DNA of 64,000 nt from JAGQZY01 sp964588335 (GCA_964588335.1 CAZPOV010000015.1:1-64000), one strand, 5' to 3'; counted from the stretch's first letter, positions 17,425-25,018 are shown. A program made the numbers and translations. Notes: generated by a model from the letters alone, not told the origin.

Positions 17425-17440
17425 TGGCACAGCCCTTGCT
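17425..17440 (+). promoter_or_regulatory. Sigma-54 promoter (-24/-12) of the 17468-19353 operon
   Basis: The sequence TGGCACAGCCCTTGCT matches TGGCAC-N5-TTGC perfectly with correct spacing. Transcription would start near 17451, about 17 bases before the receiver ATG at 17468, leaving room for its AAGGGAG ribosome site. It is very similar to the promoter at 11741-11756 on the other strand, suggesting both operons answer to one activator. Confidence 0.8.
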
Positions 17441-17467
17441 CTTTAACAGAGCAGCAAGGGAGACACC

Positions 17468-17911
17468 ATGGTTCAAACCGCAAAACAATTGATAACTGCC
17501 AATCCAGATAGATTAAAGATTGCGATCATTGAAGATGACGTCTCAATACACGACCTTATTATGGGTTCAATTCAGATGGAGTTTGAAAATGTAGAAGGAC
17601 TCAAATTCAGCAACTCTCAAGACGCCATTCATGAGTTATGGCAGAATCACTTGACCAACGCGCCCCACCTGGACGTTCTTTTCTTAGACATTTTTCTCGA
17701 CAACCAAACATCTGGATTTGATGTTTTGGAGTACTGCCAGTTCATTCCCCAAAACATTCCAGTGATATTGATGTCATCTCAATTCACCAGCCATCAACTG
17801 GAAAAGGTTTCAAAAATGAAGTCGCCACCCATTCTTTTAAGAAAACCTTTTAAACCCACCGAACTCTTGCAACTAATCAAATGGGTCTTTGACCTAAATA
17901 CTAGGAGGTAA
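17468..17911 (+). CDS. Stand-alone receiver-domain response regulator
   Basis: A 147-residue single receiver: acidic pocket AIIEDD, phospho-acceptor Asp in LFLDIFL (about residue 75), MSS and late Lys in LRKPF. No output domain. It resembles the receiver at 11244 (shared EDDVS and DIFL phrases), so the two are probably paralogues. It heads a five-gene operon with HPF-like and OB-like proteins, preceded by a sigma-54 promoter. A role as phosphorelay sink or partner-binding switch is inferred. Confidence 0.9.
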   Translation: MVQTAKQLITANPDRLKIAIIEDDVSIHDLIMGSIQMEFENVEGLKFSNSQDAIHELWQNHLTNAPHLDVLFLDIFLDNQTSGFDVLEYCQFIPQNIPVILMSSQFTSHQLEKVSKMKSPPILLRKPFKPTELLQLIKWVFDLNTRR

Positions 17912-17913
17912 CG

Positions 17914-18228
17914 ATGAGTAACAATCAACATTGGTTAAATACCAACTTTGATAAAAATCAGCCCGACCAAGATGTCGTTGAGCGCTACATGCGTGTGATT
18001 TTTCGACCGGTTCGTGATTATGCTCCAAGCGATGCCTCATTCAAACTGAGTATTGATAGCAGAGGTCTATTGCATCGAGGAACTTTTGAAGTTCGTTCAG
18101 AGCAAAGAGTTTTTGTCAGCACCTGTTATGACAATGACATTTACTCTCTTGCCGAGAAAATCAAAAAAGATTTGATCTGGCAATTTGAGTCTTGGAAGCA
18201 AACGCGATTCCTTGACATCGCAATTTAA
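17914..18228 (+). CDS. HPF/RaiA-fold (sigma-54 modulation family) like protein
   Basis: A 104-residue cytoplasmic protein two bases after the receiver, with TAGGAGG as ribosome site. Its second half, 'GTFEVRSEQRVFVSTCYDND' followed by 'IYSLAEKIKKDLIWQFESWK', follows the last strand and long helix of hibernation factors ('v.l....v.a......dmy.aid...dkl..ql.k.k'). In that family the fold blocks the 30S decoding site. The protein lacks the C-terminal dimerisation domain of long HPF. Recognition is by eye and needs a profile search. Confidence 0.55.
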   Translation: MSNNQHWLNTNFDKNQPDQDVVERYMRVIFRPVRDYAPSDASFKLSIDSRGLLHRGTFEVRSEQRVFVSTCYDNDIYSLAEKIKKDLIWQFESWKQTRFLDIAI

Positions 18229-18243
18229 TTGGAGGTTATAAAA

Positions 18244-18591
18244 ATGAGACGATTTATGAGAAATAAATTTAAAATGAAATTGAGAAAACCGACGGGTCTT
18301 TTAGTTCAAGCTCCTCCGGCCTTACGGGGACGTGATATTGATTTTCTTTTGATCGGTGAAGACGGCGTTGAATATCAACTTAAAGGTAATCGTAAAACTT
18401 TTAAAATGTGGAATCTGATTGACACTAAAGTGCAGGTGACCGGGATCACGTCTAAAGATCAGGACGATCCTTGTCAGATCTACACACTGAGCTACAAGTG
18501 CATCGATGACTTTATTGATACAGACACTCTCCCAATCAATGACTTGGAAGATGCCAAAATTGATATCAAAAGGCTGGATTTCGCGATCTAA
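18244..18591 (+). CDS. Small basic OB-fold-like protein
   Basis: A 115-residue protein. Start ATG 18244 is chosen because GGAGG lies at 18231-18235; the open frame also allows TTG 18229, which overlaps that site. The N terminus is strongly basic (MRRFMRNKFKMKLRK). The centre has a small five-strand pattern (DGVEYQLKG ... IDTKVQVTGIT) like OB-fold modules of the DUF5818 sort. The basic tail could bind RNA or the ribosome, which fits its place between two HPF-like genes, but this is inference. Confidence 0.6.
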   Translation: MRRFMRNKFKMKLRKPTGLLVQAPPALRGRDIDFLLIGEDGVEYQLKGNRKTFKMWNLIDTKVQVTGITSKDQDDPCQIYTLSYKCIDDFIDTDTLPINDLEDAKIDIKRLDFAI

Positions 18592-18604
18592 AAAGGAGCT
18601 TAGC

Positions 18605-18979
18605 ATGCAAAAAGAAGTCTCTTATAAAGGAATCAACTTCACGTTTCCAGGTTCACGAGTCGAAAAGGTTCTGGACCAATGCGCTCACGAATTGGAAAAG
18701 AAAATACCCTACCTTGAAAAATTACATTTTTCATTTCGTAAAGAGTTTGGAAAAAAGAAAGGCTACGCCATTGACTTACGAGCTGTATCGAAAGACTCGG
18801 ATGTGATTGCCACCGTACAAACTAAAAATGTTTATAAAGGATTAAAGATTGTTAAAAATGCAACCTTGCACCGACTTCGGGAAGAGCATTGCAAAAAACG
18901 TGATAAAAAAAGGAGGAAAGCAAAACTTGAGCGCCATCGATATGCCGATAACGACATGGAACTGAAGGAGGCTTTATGA
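18605..18979 (+). CDS. HPF/RaiA-family (ribosome hibernation) like protein
   Basis: A 124-residue protein, start ATG 18605 with AAGGAG upstream. It is the clearest HPF-type protein here: first strand 'VSYKGINFTF', helix 'VEKVLDQCAHELEKKIPYLEKL', strands 'HFSFRKEFGKKKGYAIDLRAV' and 'DVIATVQTKN', helix 'VYKGLKIVKNATLHRLREEH', then a lysine-rich tail (about residues 95-112). This is the beta-alpha-beta-beta-beta-alpha order of HPF/RaiA, with a basic tail suited to rRNA. The next gene overlaps it by four bases (ATGA). Similar proteins are often encoded next to rpoN, and here the operon itself has a sigma-54 promoter. Confidence 0.7.
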   Translation: MQKEVSYKGINFTFPGSRVEKVLDQCAHELEKKIPYLEKLHFSFRKEFGKKKGYAIDLRAVSKDSDVIATVQTKNVYKGLKIVKNATLHRLREEHCKKRDKKRRKAKLERHRYADNDMELKEAL

Positions 18980-19353
18980 AATCTGTTTTGATTGGATGGA
19001 TCCTAATTTGGGGGTCCAGTGGGTTGGCTGATGTTCATCCGATCAAAGAAATATCAATAAAAACCCACACAGCGACACCTTTTTTGGAGGCAGAAATTTT
19101 ATTAGAAGATGGATGCACCCATATTGAAGGTAATTCTCTGTTTGTTGATACTCGCCATGAGGTCATCACTTTAGTGCAATTTGTTAAGGACGCCCCTCAA
19201 CCCCTATGCCATCAGATGATCTCCTCGGAGACTTCTGAATTTGCCCTAAGTGACTTGCCGACCGGTGTTTTTGACCTTGTGGATGGCTACGATGAGCATC
19301 CACTGGGCACCCTCTGGGTTAACGCCGATGGCGATCTAAAATTGCTTGAATGA
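18976..19353 (+). CDS. Small periplasmic protein of unknown function
   Basis: A 125-residue exported protein with a signal peptide (MKSVLIGWILIWGSSGLA/DV). The mature domain is beta-rich and acidic, with two cysteines (about residues 48 and 76) likely to pair. It is translationally coupled by an ATGA overlap to the HPF-like gene and closes the operon. It recalls the exported protein at 10487 in position, though not clearly in sequence. Confidence 0.75.
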   Translation: MKSVLIGWILIWGSSGLADVHPIKEISIKTHTATPFLEAEILLEDGCTHIEGNSLFVDTRHEVITLVQFVKDAPQPLCHQMISSETSEFALSDLPTGVFDLVDGYDEHPLGTLWVNADGDLKLLE

Positions 19354-19389
19354 CATCCTCAAGCAGCCATTGCACCCTTTCTCTAGATT

Positions 19390-19434
19390 GGCTATCATCT
19401 GGTTCTTCAGTCCTTGGAGGACCAGATGATAGTT
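19390..19434 (+). promoter_or_regulatory. Inverted repeat enclosing the start codon of the ethylene-receptor-like kinase
   Basis: CTATCATCTGGT (19392-19403) is perfectly complementary to ACCAGATGATAG (19421-19432); two G-U pairs can extend it to 14 bp. The 17-base loop holds the ribosome site TTGGAGG, and the start ATG (19426-19428) lies in the 3' arm. There is no T tract, so it is not a normal terminator. As RNA it would hide the start codon; as DNA it could be an operator. Confidence 0.65.
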
Positions 19435-20646
19435 TCCTTATTTGACTATTTTTCCCACGATCACTTTATGCCCCATGGTCACTGTTACCTTTGGAAGCCC
19501 GGGATTCTGTGGTTGCATGTGGTTTCCGATGTTGTAATCGCGATCAGTTATTTTTCGATTCCCTTAATGCTGTTTTATTTTGTCTCGAAAAAGAAAAACC
19601 TTCCCTACCCTAAAATTTTTAAACTTTTTGCCTTATTTATTTTTTGGTGCGGATTGACTCACCTTATTGCCATTTGGACGGTTTGGGACCCGGTTTACCA
19701 AATCGAAGGCCTGGCGAAAGGGGTGACGGCGGGCGTGTCGTTGGTCACCGCTTTGTCCCTGTTCCCAATCTTGCCCCACCTGTTAGCACTGCGAAGCCCC
19801 AAGGAGCTCGATGAACTGAATGCAAAGTTAAAAGTGGCATTAGACGAGAAAAATCAGGCTGAATCAAATCTTTTAGTCGCAAATCAAAATCTCGAAGCCA
19901 TTGTCGAACAAAGAACAAAAGAAATCATTCAACATACTAAAAAACTTCAAACCATGAATCAAGAATTAGAGTTATTTGCCTACCAGGCCTCGCACGATTT
20001 GAAATCCCCCCTTAGCACTGTTATTTCCTACTTCTCAGAGATTGAAGACAGTAAAGAAAATAAACTTGAAAAACTCGATCAATACCTTCCGATCATTCAA
20101 AAACAATTGAATCAATTGAACCGACTGATCACAGACCTCCTTGAGTTGTCGCGGATGGGAGCCTCACCTTTAAAAAAAGAATGGGTCAATCTAAAAGAGA
20201 TCATCGACGACGTCCGCTCGAGTCTTTATTTTAAAATAGAAGAGACTGGAGCAAAGATATATTCCGATCTCAATTTTGAAATTTATGCCAACCCTTTGCA
20301 CCTCACCCTAATCTTTCAGAACCTCATTGAAAACAGTATAAAATATGTAGAGACAGGCACGACCCCTGAAATCATCGTTTCAGCCGATTCAGAAACCGAA
20401 GATTCTTGGAGGTTTCAAATCAAGGACAACGGAATCGGCATCCCTCAAGACTCCTATGAAAAGGTTTTTCAGCCGTTTCAACGCCTGCATTCCCTTGATG
20501 AGTTTCCAGGCACGGGACTCGGTTTATCGATTTGTAAAAAAGTTGTAGAAGAACACGGTGGAGAAATTTTCATGGAAAGTGAACCCGGAAAGGGCACTAG
20601 TATATTCTTCTCAATCAGTAAAGACAAAGAAGGCTTAAATCAATGA
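19426..20646 (+). CDS. Ethylene-receptor-like membrane histidine kinase
   Basis: A 406-residue kinase. Start ATG 19426 follows GGAGG by five bases; a TTG at 19414 overlaps that site. The N terminus has three membrane helices matching the ethylene-binding domain of plant ETR1 and cyanobacterial homologues: 'SDVVIAISYFSIPLMLFYF' with Asp35, then 'FIFWCGLTHL' with Cys75 and His79, the i/i+4 pair that binds copper(I) in ETR1. A coiled coil follows, then HisKA (His190, QASHDLKSPL) and HATPase_c (LIENSIKYV; DNGIGIP; GTGLGLS). No receiver is attached. The family likely senses ethylene or a similar small ligand through copper. A lipoprotein gene overlaps the 3' end by four bases. Confidence 0.9.
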   Translation: MIVSLFDYFSHDHFMPHGHCYLWKPGILWLHVVSDVVIAISYFSIPLMLFYFVSKKKNLPYPKIFKLFALFIFWCGLTHLIAIWTVWDPVYQIEGLAKGVTAGVSLVTALSLFPILPHLLALRSPKELDELNAKLKVALDEKNQAESNLLVANQNLEAIVEQRTKEIIQHTKKLQTMNQELELFAYQASHDLKSPLSTVISYFSEIEDSKENKLEKLDQYLPIIQKQLNQLNRLITDLLELSRMGASPLKKEWVNLKEIIDDVRSSLYFKIEETGAKIYSDLNFEIYANPLHLTLIFQNLIENSIKYVETGTTPEIIVSADSETEDSWRFQIKDNGIGIPQDSYEKVFQPFQRLHSLDEFPGTGLGLSICKKVVEEHGGEIFMESEPGKGTSIFFSISKDKEGLNQ

Positions 20647-21434
20647 TATCACGATTTGTTTGTATCTCATTTTTGACACTGTTTCTCGGTTGCTCTAACA
20701 ACAGCGAGGGGGACTCGGTGTCGCCAGACCAACAACAACGACAGATTTCTGAAATCATCTTCAGTGATTCGGTTACTGATTGGCAAGTGGCAGTTTTTTA
20801 TGAAGTCGGCGCCACACCATACACGGGCACGATTGGGTTGAGTGGCGATCAAACTTGGGACATTACAGAGGAAAGTTACACAGCGCTTTTCTCCTCACAT
20901 ACCAGCCGCTTGGTAACAGTACCAAAAACACTTTCGGCAATGACTGAAATTGCTGATCAAGGCAAGAGCGAATGGACCAGCCAGGAGTTAGCGGCTTTGG
21001 GAGACAGTCTGTCACCGACACTCGCCAACGCTGGAACTGTGCAAATACCAGTGATTTTTTTGAACGGCGAATTTGAAGGCAACAGCAGCGTTCTTGGCGT
21101 GCAGATTTCTGGCAGCCACTACGCCTTTATTTTCAAGGATGTTGTCACAAGCGTGGGTGGAGGTGCTACCTCGCAACGTTACGTGGAACAGGCGACCGTG
21201 GTCCACGAGATCGGCCATGCTGTTGGGCTGGTTAACAATGGAATTCCTATGGTCACTGATCACGAGGATTCTGGTCACCCAAAACATACGATTAACGAAG
21301 ACGGTGTTATGTACTGGTCGGTAGAATCCTCGGATGATATATTAACTTTCCTCACCGACATCATTGCCGCTGATCAGCGTAATTTATTTGAGTCTCAATC
21401 TTTACAAGACGGCCGAAGTTATCACCCTCAGTAA
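20643..21434 (+). CDS. Metzincin-like zinc metallopeptidase lipoprotein
   Basis: A 263-residue lipoprotein (lipobox LFLGC, Cys17). The zinc motif is HEIGHAVGLVNN: His188, catalytic Glu189, His192 and Gly195 are canonical, but the third metzincin ligand position (198) is Asn. A downstream 'DHEDSGHPKH' stretch supplies alternative ligands, and 'GVMYW' would be the Met-turn. This variant appears to be a known deltaproteobacterial-type lipoprotein family, from memory and not checked. It would act at the envelope. An ATGA overlap couples it to the ethylene-receptor-like kinase, so the two are likely functionally linked. Confidence 0.82.
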   Translation: MISRFVCISFLTLFLGCSNNSEGDSVSPDQQQRQISEIIFSDSVTDWQVAVFYEVGATPYTGTIGLSGDQTWDITEESYTALFSSHTSRLVTVPKTLSAMTEIADQGKSEWTSQELAALGDSLSPTLANAGTVQIPVIFLNGEFEGNSSVLGVQISGSHYAFIFKDVVTSVGGGATSQRYVEQATVVHEIGHAVGLVNNGIPMVTDHEDSGHPKHTINEDGVMYWSVESSDDILTFLTDIIAADQRNLFESQSLQDGRSYHPQ

Positions 21435-21437
21435 CCC

Positions 21438-21461
21438 TAGGGCCTCAAGCCAGAGGCCCTA
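21438..21461. terminator. Hairpin between convergent genes
   Basis: Perfect 9-bp stem (TAGGGCCTC / GAGGCCCTA, six-base loop) between the convergent genes ending at 21434 and 21472. There is no T run on either strand, so it may slow or protect transcripts more than terminate. The core GGCCTCAAGCCAGA recurs at 26441-26454 after another stop codon. Confidence 0.45.
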
Positions 21462-21471
21462 CACAATACAG

Positions 21472-21840
21472 CTAGGCCGCCGAGCGATAGGCCAAAGAAA
21501 TGATCTCACGAGTGATTTCATCATCTTTACTTGGCTCGTGTCCGCTGTTGGTTAAGATATTGACATGATTATTGAGCTGGCGTGACTTACTTTGCCAAAG
21601 AGAAATTGTCTCCTCAAGCTGCGAAATTTTGTTTTCTAGATGAATTTTCTCGATCTCAATATCAGACAGTTTTTCTGACATTTTCTCATGCAATCTCATC
21701 TTCGATTTTTTACTGTCATCAAGAGCTTCATTGAGTTTCTGAATCTCTCGCAACAGCAGTGCAAATATGCACAGAAAACCGAGCACGAAAAAACCTAAAT
21801 ACGATAGATCTATTGAAGAACCGATCCCCATGATCTCCAT
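21472..21840 (-). CDS. Membrane-anchored coiled-coil protein
   Basis: A 122-residue protein: one membrane helix (about residues 11-31, YLGFFVLGFLCIFALLL) followed by a long charged coiled coil (about 33-95) and a short tail. Start ATG 21840 follows GGGGGAAAGG; ATG 21831 with GGAG four bases before it is equally possible. No family recognised. The N-in anchor with cytoplasmic coiled coil suggests a scaffold. The gene is convergent with the metallopeptidase. Confidence 0.65.
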   Translation of the reverse strand: MEIMGIGSSIDLSYLGFFVLGFLCIFALLLREIQKLNEALDDSKKSKMRLHEKMSEKLSDIEIEKIHLENKISQLEETISLWQSKSRQLNNHVNILTNSGHEPSKDDEITREIISLAYRSAA

Positions 21841-22040
21841 CCTTTCCCCCGCCAGTAAAACTCTTCGGCAGCCCCCTGGCCTTTGGTTGATGTTTTTATC
21901 ATTGTGGAACGTTTGTTTGTTTTCAGCACCTCCTGTATTCGACCTCAGCAAATTCGTTTACCAGATTGACAAATTTTCAGAGTTTCGTCAGACAGATTCT
22001 TACAATGCCTGACTTTATCGTTGTTTTTAAGAATGCCTCC

Positions 22041-23666
22041 ATGATAGTCACCTTACTGAACCGCAGAGGTTTCATTGCAAGGGGGGCAAATTTGCGATCA
22101 CTATCTATCGGTATTCTACTGACTGTGTTCAGCTGGGGGGTGGCTCAAGCACAAACCACCAACCCGGGAAGTTTACAGCAGAACTATAACGAACTCTATT
22201 CACAGATTCTTATTGAAAAAACACTTTGGCCGAGGCAGCTGGAAGACCAAAAATCGGTGGTGGATTCGACGCAAGTTCAATTCAACTCCATAGAAAGCGT
22301 TCTTATCGCCAATCAGCGCGACGTGGAACGTCTGCAAAGAGACATTGAAGGTCAGAAACAACACTTGGCTTTCTTGAAACGTGTTGAACCACTTTCCAAG
22401 CAAGAGAAAGATAAAATAAGACAACGGGTGGTGGCCTCTGGGGAGTTCTCGTCGCCGTCACAGGTGTCGCAAAGTTCTTTGTCTCAAAAGGCCAACCAAC
22501 TGCAACAACAGGCCGACAGCAAGCAATCTGAAATAGCCAACCTTCAACAACAGATTGAAAATCTAAAGAACTCGGCTGAATACCAGGGATACCTGCGACG
22601 TCGCAATCAATTGCGTCAAGACAAGAGTGCTAAAAGCCGAGAGCTGGATGAGGTTCGCCGTCGCATTCAAAATTTGGAGTTTTCGAATTCTCAATTGCGC
22701 TTGCAATTGTCGGCCTCTGAACGTCGAGAAGAGCAAGCTCGCATTCGTATTGTGCGCATTCGGCAGCAGGAGATTCCAAGACTGCAGAGAGAAATACAGA
22801 ACATTCGAAATCAAATTCAAAGCCTCCGCCAGGAGACTCAACAAAAGGTGCAAACTCGGCGTCAGGTGGAAAACCGTCGGGACCAAACCAAGTCGAAGAT
22901 TCAGCAGAAACAAAATGAACTGAATCAAGAGGGAGCCGACAAGCAAGCCATCCAGGCCGAAATTCGTGAGCTGCGCCAACGTTTGCGGCAGCAAAATCAA
23001 CGAATTGATCGTCTGACCAGCGATATCCGTAGCAATCGTCAGGAGATCCAACGTCTTGAAGCCAGGCAGCAAGCCCATGAACGAGAAATCAATCAGCTAC
23101 AAAACGAAATTGTTCGTAAAGAGCGCGAGGTCGCCGATGAAGATATTCGACAGATTCGAATCGAGGGTGACATACGCGAAAACAATCGCGAGATATCCAA
23201 TCTGGAGTTTGATGAATCCAATTTGATTTCACAAATCAACTCGATTGAGAGCCAATTGGTTTCGGTGCAATCTCAAATCAATCAATTCTACAGCGCCAAT
23301 ATTCGTCCCATTGAAGACGAGATTGGCCAATTGGAAAATGCCAAAAAAGATTTGATTGCACGTCGCAACCGACTGCAAGCCGCCCGTCAGGATTTGATCA
23401 CTCAGGATCAGAATATCGCCGTCGCGAAACAAAAGATTCCAGGGCAAGAAGACCTGATAAAGCAGCAAGAAAAGCAGTTGGTTGAAAAGCAGAATCAACT
23501 TCAAACCACAACGGCGGAAGTGAAAACGGCGAAACAGAAATTGAACCAAGAGATCAAGACTTACAACGATTTGATCGCCAGTATTCGCACTAAAAAACAA
23601 AGACTGAAAACATTAGAAGAACAAATGATTGAGGCAATAAGCTCTCAAAGCAATGGGGGAAATTAA
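22041..23666 (+). CDS. Secreted extended coiled-coil protein
   Basis: A 541-residue exported protein (signal peptide ends SWGVAQAQ). Nearly all the mature part is a Gln/Arg/Glu-rich coiled coil with few aromatic residues, ending in a polar tail. The start is uncertain: ATG 22041 gives the shortest complete signal peptide, and ATG 22005 or TTG 21966 are alternatives without clear ribosome sites. Such proteins may span the periplasm or form filaments. A second exported gene begins two bases after the stop (23668), so they form a pair. Confidence 0.75.
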   Translation: MIVTLLNRRGFIARGANLRSLSIGILLTVFSWGVAQAQTTNPGSLQQNYNELYSQILIEKTLWPRQLEDQKSVVDSTQVQFNSIESVLIANQRDVERLQRDIEGQKQHLAFLKRVEPLSKQEKDKIRQRVVASGEFSSPSQVSQSSLSQKANQLQQQADSKQSEIANLQQQIENLKNSAEYQGYLRRRNQLRQDKSAKSRELDEVRRRIQNLEFSNSQLRLQLSASERREEQARIRIVRIRQQEIPRLQREIQNIRNQIQSLRQETQQKVQTRRQVENRRDQTKSKIQQKQNELNQEGADKQAIQAEIRELRQRLRQQNQRIDRLTSDIRSNRQEIQRLEARQQAHEREINQLQNEIVRKEREVADEDIRQIRIEGDIRENNREISNLEFDESNLISQINSIESQLVSVQSQINQFYSANIRPIEDEIGQLENAKKDLIARRNRLQAARQDLITQDQNIAVAKQKIPGQEDLIKQQEKQLVEKQNQLQTTTAEVKTAKQKLNQEIKTYNDLIASIRTKKQRLKTLEEQMIEAISSQSNGGN

Positions 23667-23667
23667 G

Positions 23668-24234
23668 ATGACAAGGCTTTTATTAACACTTTTTATCACT
23701 ATAACAAGCGTCACGGCGTGGGCTCAATTGACCGATGAAATCATCGTCAGTGCTGAAGAAACTGGACGTGACTGGAATGCTGAGCTTGTACAGAGCCATG
23801 AAATTTGGAAAAAGGGCGCTTGTTCGGCCTACACGATGAGCGAAGACAAACAATCAACGCTAGAAGTTGTGGCTTTTTACAACGCCGCCACTGACAGCTT
23901 TTCGGAGCCAGAGGTCAATGTCGTAACCCAAGCCAACTTTAGCTTTCTTGATGTCACCGCATCAACCAATGGCACCAGTCGAGATTTTCAGCTACTTCCC
24001 ATACAACCGGACAACCAAAGCTTAGTGGGCGCCCGTGTGCTTTTTGATGAACGCGAGGATTTGGTTTTTGCGATTCGTCGACACTTAACTCTAACAGCCC
24101 ATTATTTGGACAGCTCTGGAGAGGTTAAATCGGTCGACTTTTCGTTGCGTGGGTCCAGCAACGCCATCGCTGCTCAGTTCGAGCGGTGCGGCCTTGAATT
24201 TCTGCCTGAGCTCGAACTTCCAGAACCTCTTTAA
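23668..24234 (+). CDS. Secreted protein of unknown function, paired with coiled-coil protein
   Basis: A 188-residue protein. Start ATG 23668 is chosen over 23653 because GGGGGA precedes it and the signal peptide (MTRLLLTLFITITSVTAWA) begins there. The mature domain is beta-rich, with two cysteines (one near the start of the mature domain, one near the end) that probably pair. It resembles small invasion-associated-locus-B-like exported proteins in size and layout, but I cannot confirm this. It is likely co-transcribed with the coiled-coil gene. Confidence 0.72.
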   Translation: MTRLLLTLFITITSVTAWAQLTDEIIVSAEETGRDWNAELVQSHEIWKKGACSAYTMSEDKQSTLEVVAFYNAATDSFSEPEVNVVTQANFSFLDVTASTNGTSRDFQLLPIQPDNQSLVGARVLFDEREDLVFAIRRHLTLTAHYLDSSGEVKSVDFSLRGSSNAIAAQFERCGLEFLPELELPEPL

Positions 24235-24242
24235 ACCAGGAT

Positions 24243-24297
24243 GGGCTCAACTGAGGGCCCGTTTTTCCTATCTCTATAGGGCCTTGGCACAAGGCCC
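24243..24297 (+). terminator. Two successive hairpins after the 22041-24234 gene pair
   Basis: The first is GGGCTC...GGGCCC (24243-24260, bulged) followed by GTTTTTCC, a plausible factor-independent terminator. The second is a perfect 8-bp hairpin GGGCCTTG-GCA-CAAGGCCC (24279-24297), T-rich only further on. Confidence 0.55.
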
Positions 24298-24433
24298 ATT
24301 GTCTATAGACTTGAATTTTTTGAAATTTTTAATTTCCGCACCTTGCCAAACCCGATTCGGCACCCCTCCTTGCCATTTGTAGGTATCTGTTACAGGATCG
24401 CCATAAATTAGCCCTATGAGGAGTGTTTGAGTG

Positions 24434-25018
24434 ATGAACAAAAAACTGATGACTCTATTGTTTTCAATGACTCTATTTACAACCGCGTGCGGGGTTCAAT
24501 CGATCCCTCAACAAAAGAATGAAGTGGAAGCAAAACTCGCCGAAATAACCAATCAGTATAAAAGGCGAGCCGACTTGATTCCCAACCTTGTTAAGACAGT
24601 GAAGGGTTATGCCAGCCATGAAAAAGAAACATTAGAGGCGGTCATCAACGCCCGCGCCAAAGCCACACAAACCACGATTGATCCATCGCAGGCCAGTCCT
24701 GAACAGATTCAAAAGTATCAACAAGCCCAAGGCTCGCTGGGTCAGGCCTTAGGACGCTTGATGGTTGTCGCAGAACGGTACCCCGACCTGAAGGCCAACC
24801 AAAATTTTCGCGACTTGCAAGCCCAGTTGGAAGGCACTGAAAACCGAATCACCATCGCCAGGCAACGCTATATTGAAACCATTAAGCAATTTAACAATCT
24901 GGTGACCGTGTTTCCGACCAACTTAACCAACAGCCTGTTTTTTCATTATGATAAAATGCCACAATGGGATGTTAAAGAAGGCGAAAACGTTGAAGAGACA
25001 CCGGAAGTTAATTTTTAG
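24434..25018 (+). CDS. LemA-family lipoprotein
   Basis: A 194-residue protein with signal peptide and lipobox (FTTACG), then the LemA four-helix domain: 'KRRADLIPNLVKTVKGYASHEKETL' is its hallmark. GAGGAG lies at 24418-24423; GTG 24431 is an alternative start. LemA proteins are envelope proteins often encoded with TPM-domain proteins, as here. Their biochemical role is not settled. The stop codon overlaps the next start by one base. Confidence 0.88.
   Translation: MNKKLMTLLFSMTLFTTACGVQSIPQQKNEVEAKLAEITNQYKRRADLIPNLVKTVKGYASHEKETLEAVINARAKATQTTIDPSQASPEQIQKYQQAQGSLGQALGRLMVVAERYPDLKANQNFRDLQAQLEGTENRITIARQRYIETIKQFNNLVTVFPTNLTNSLFFHYDKMPQWDVKEGENVEETPEVNF

Noticed and set aside
17433..17460. 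Hairpin (CCCTTG...CAAGGG) covering the ribosome site of the receiver gene
   Set aside because: The 5' arm overlaps the sigma-54 -12 element and lies upstream of the likely start of transcription, so it would not be in the mRNA.
21966..21971. TTGACA as a promoter for the coiled-coil gene
   Set aside because: No -10-like sequence at 16-18 bases downstream.
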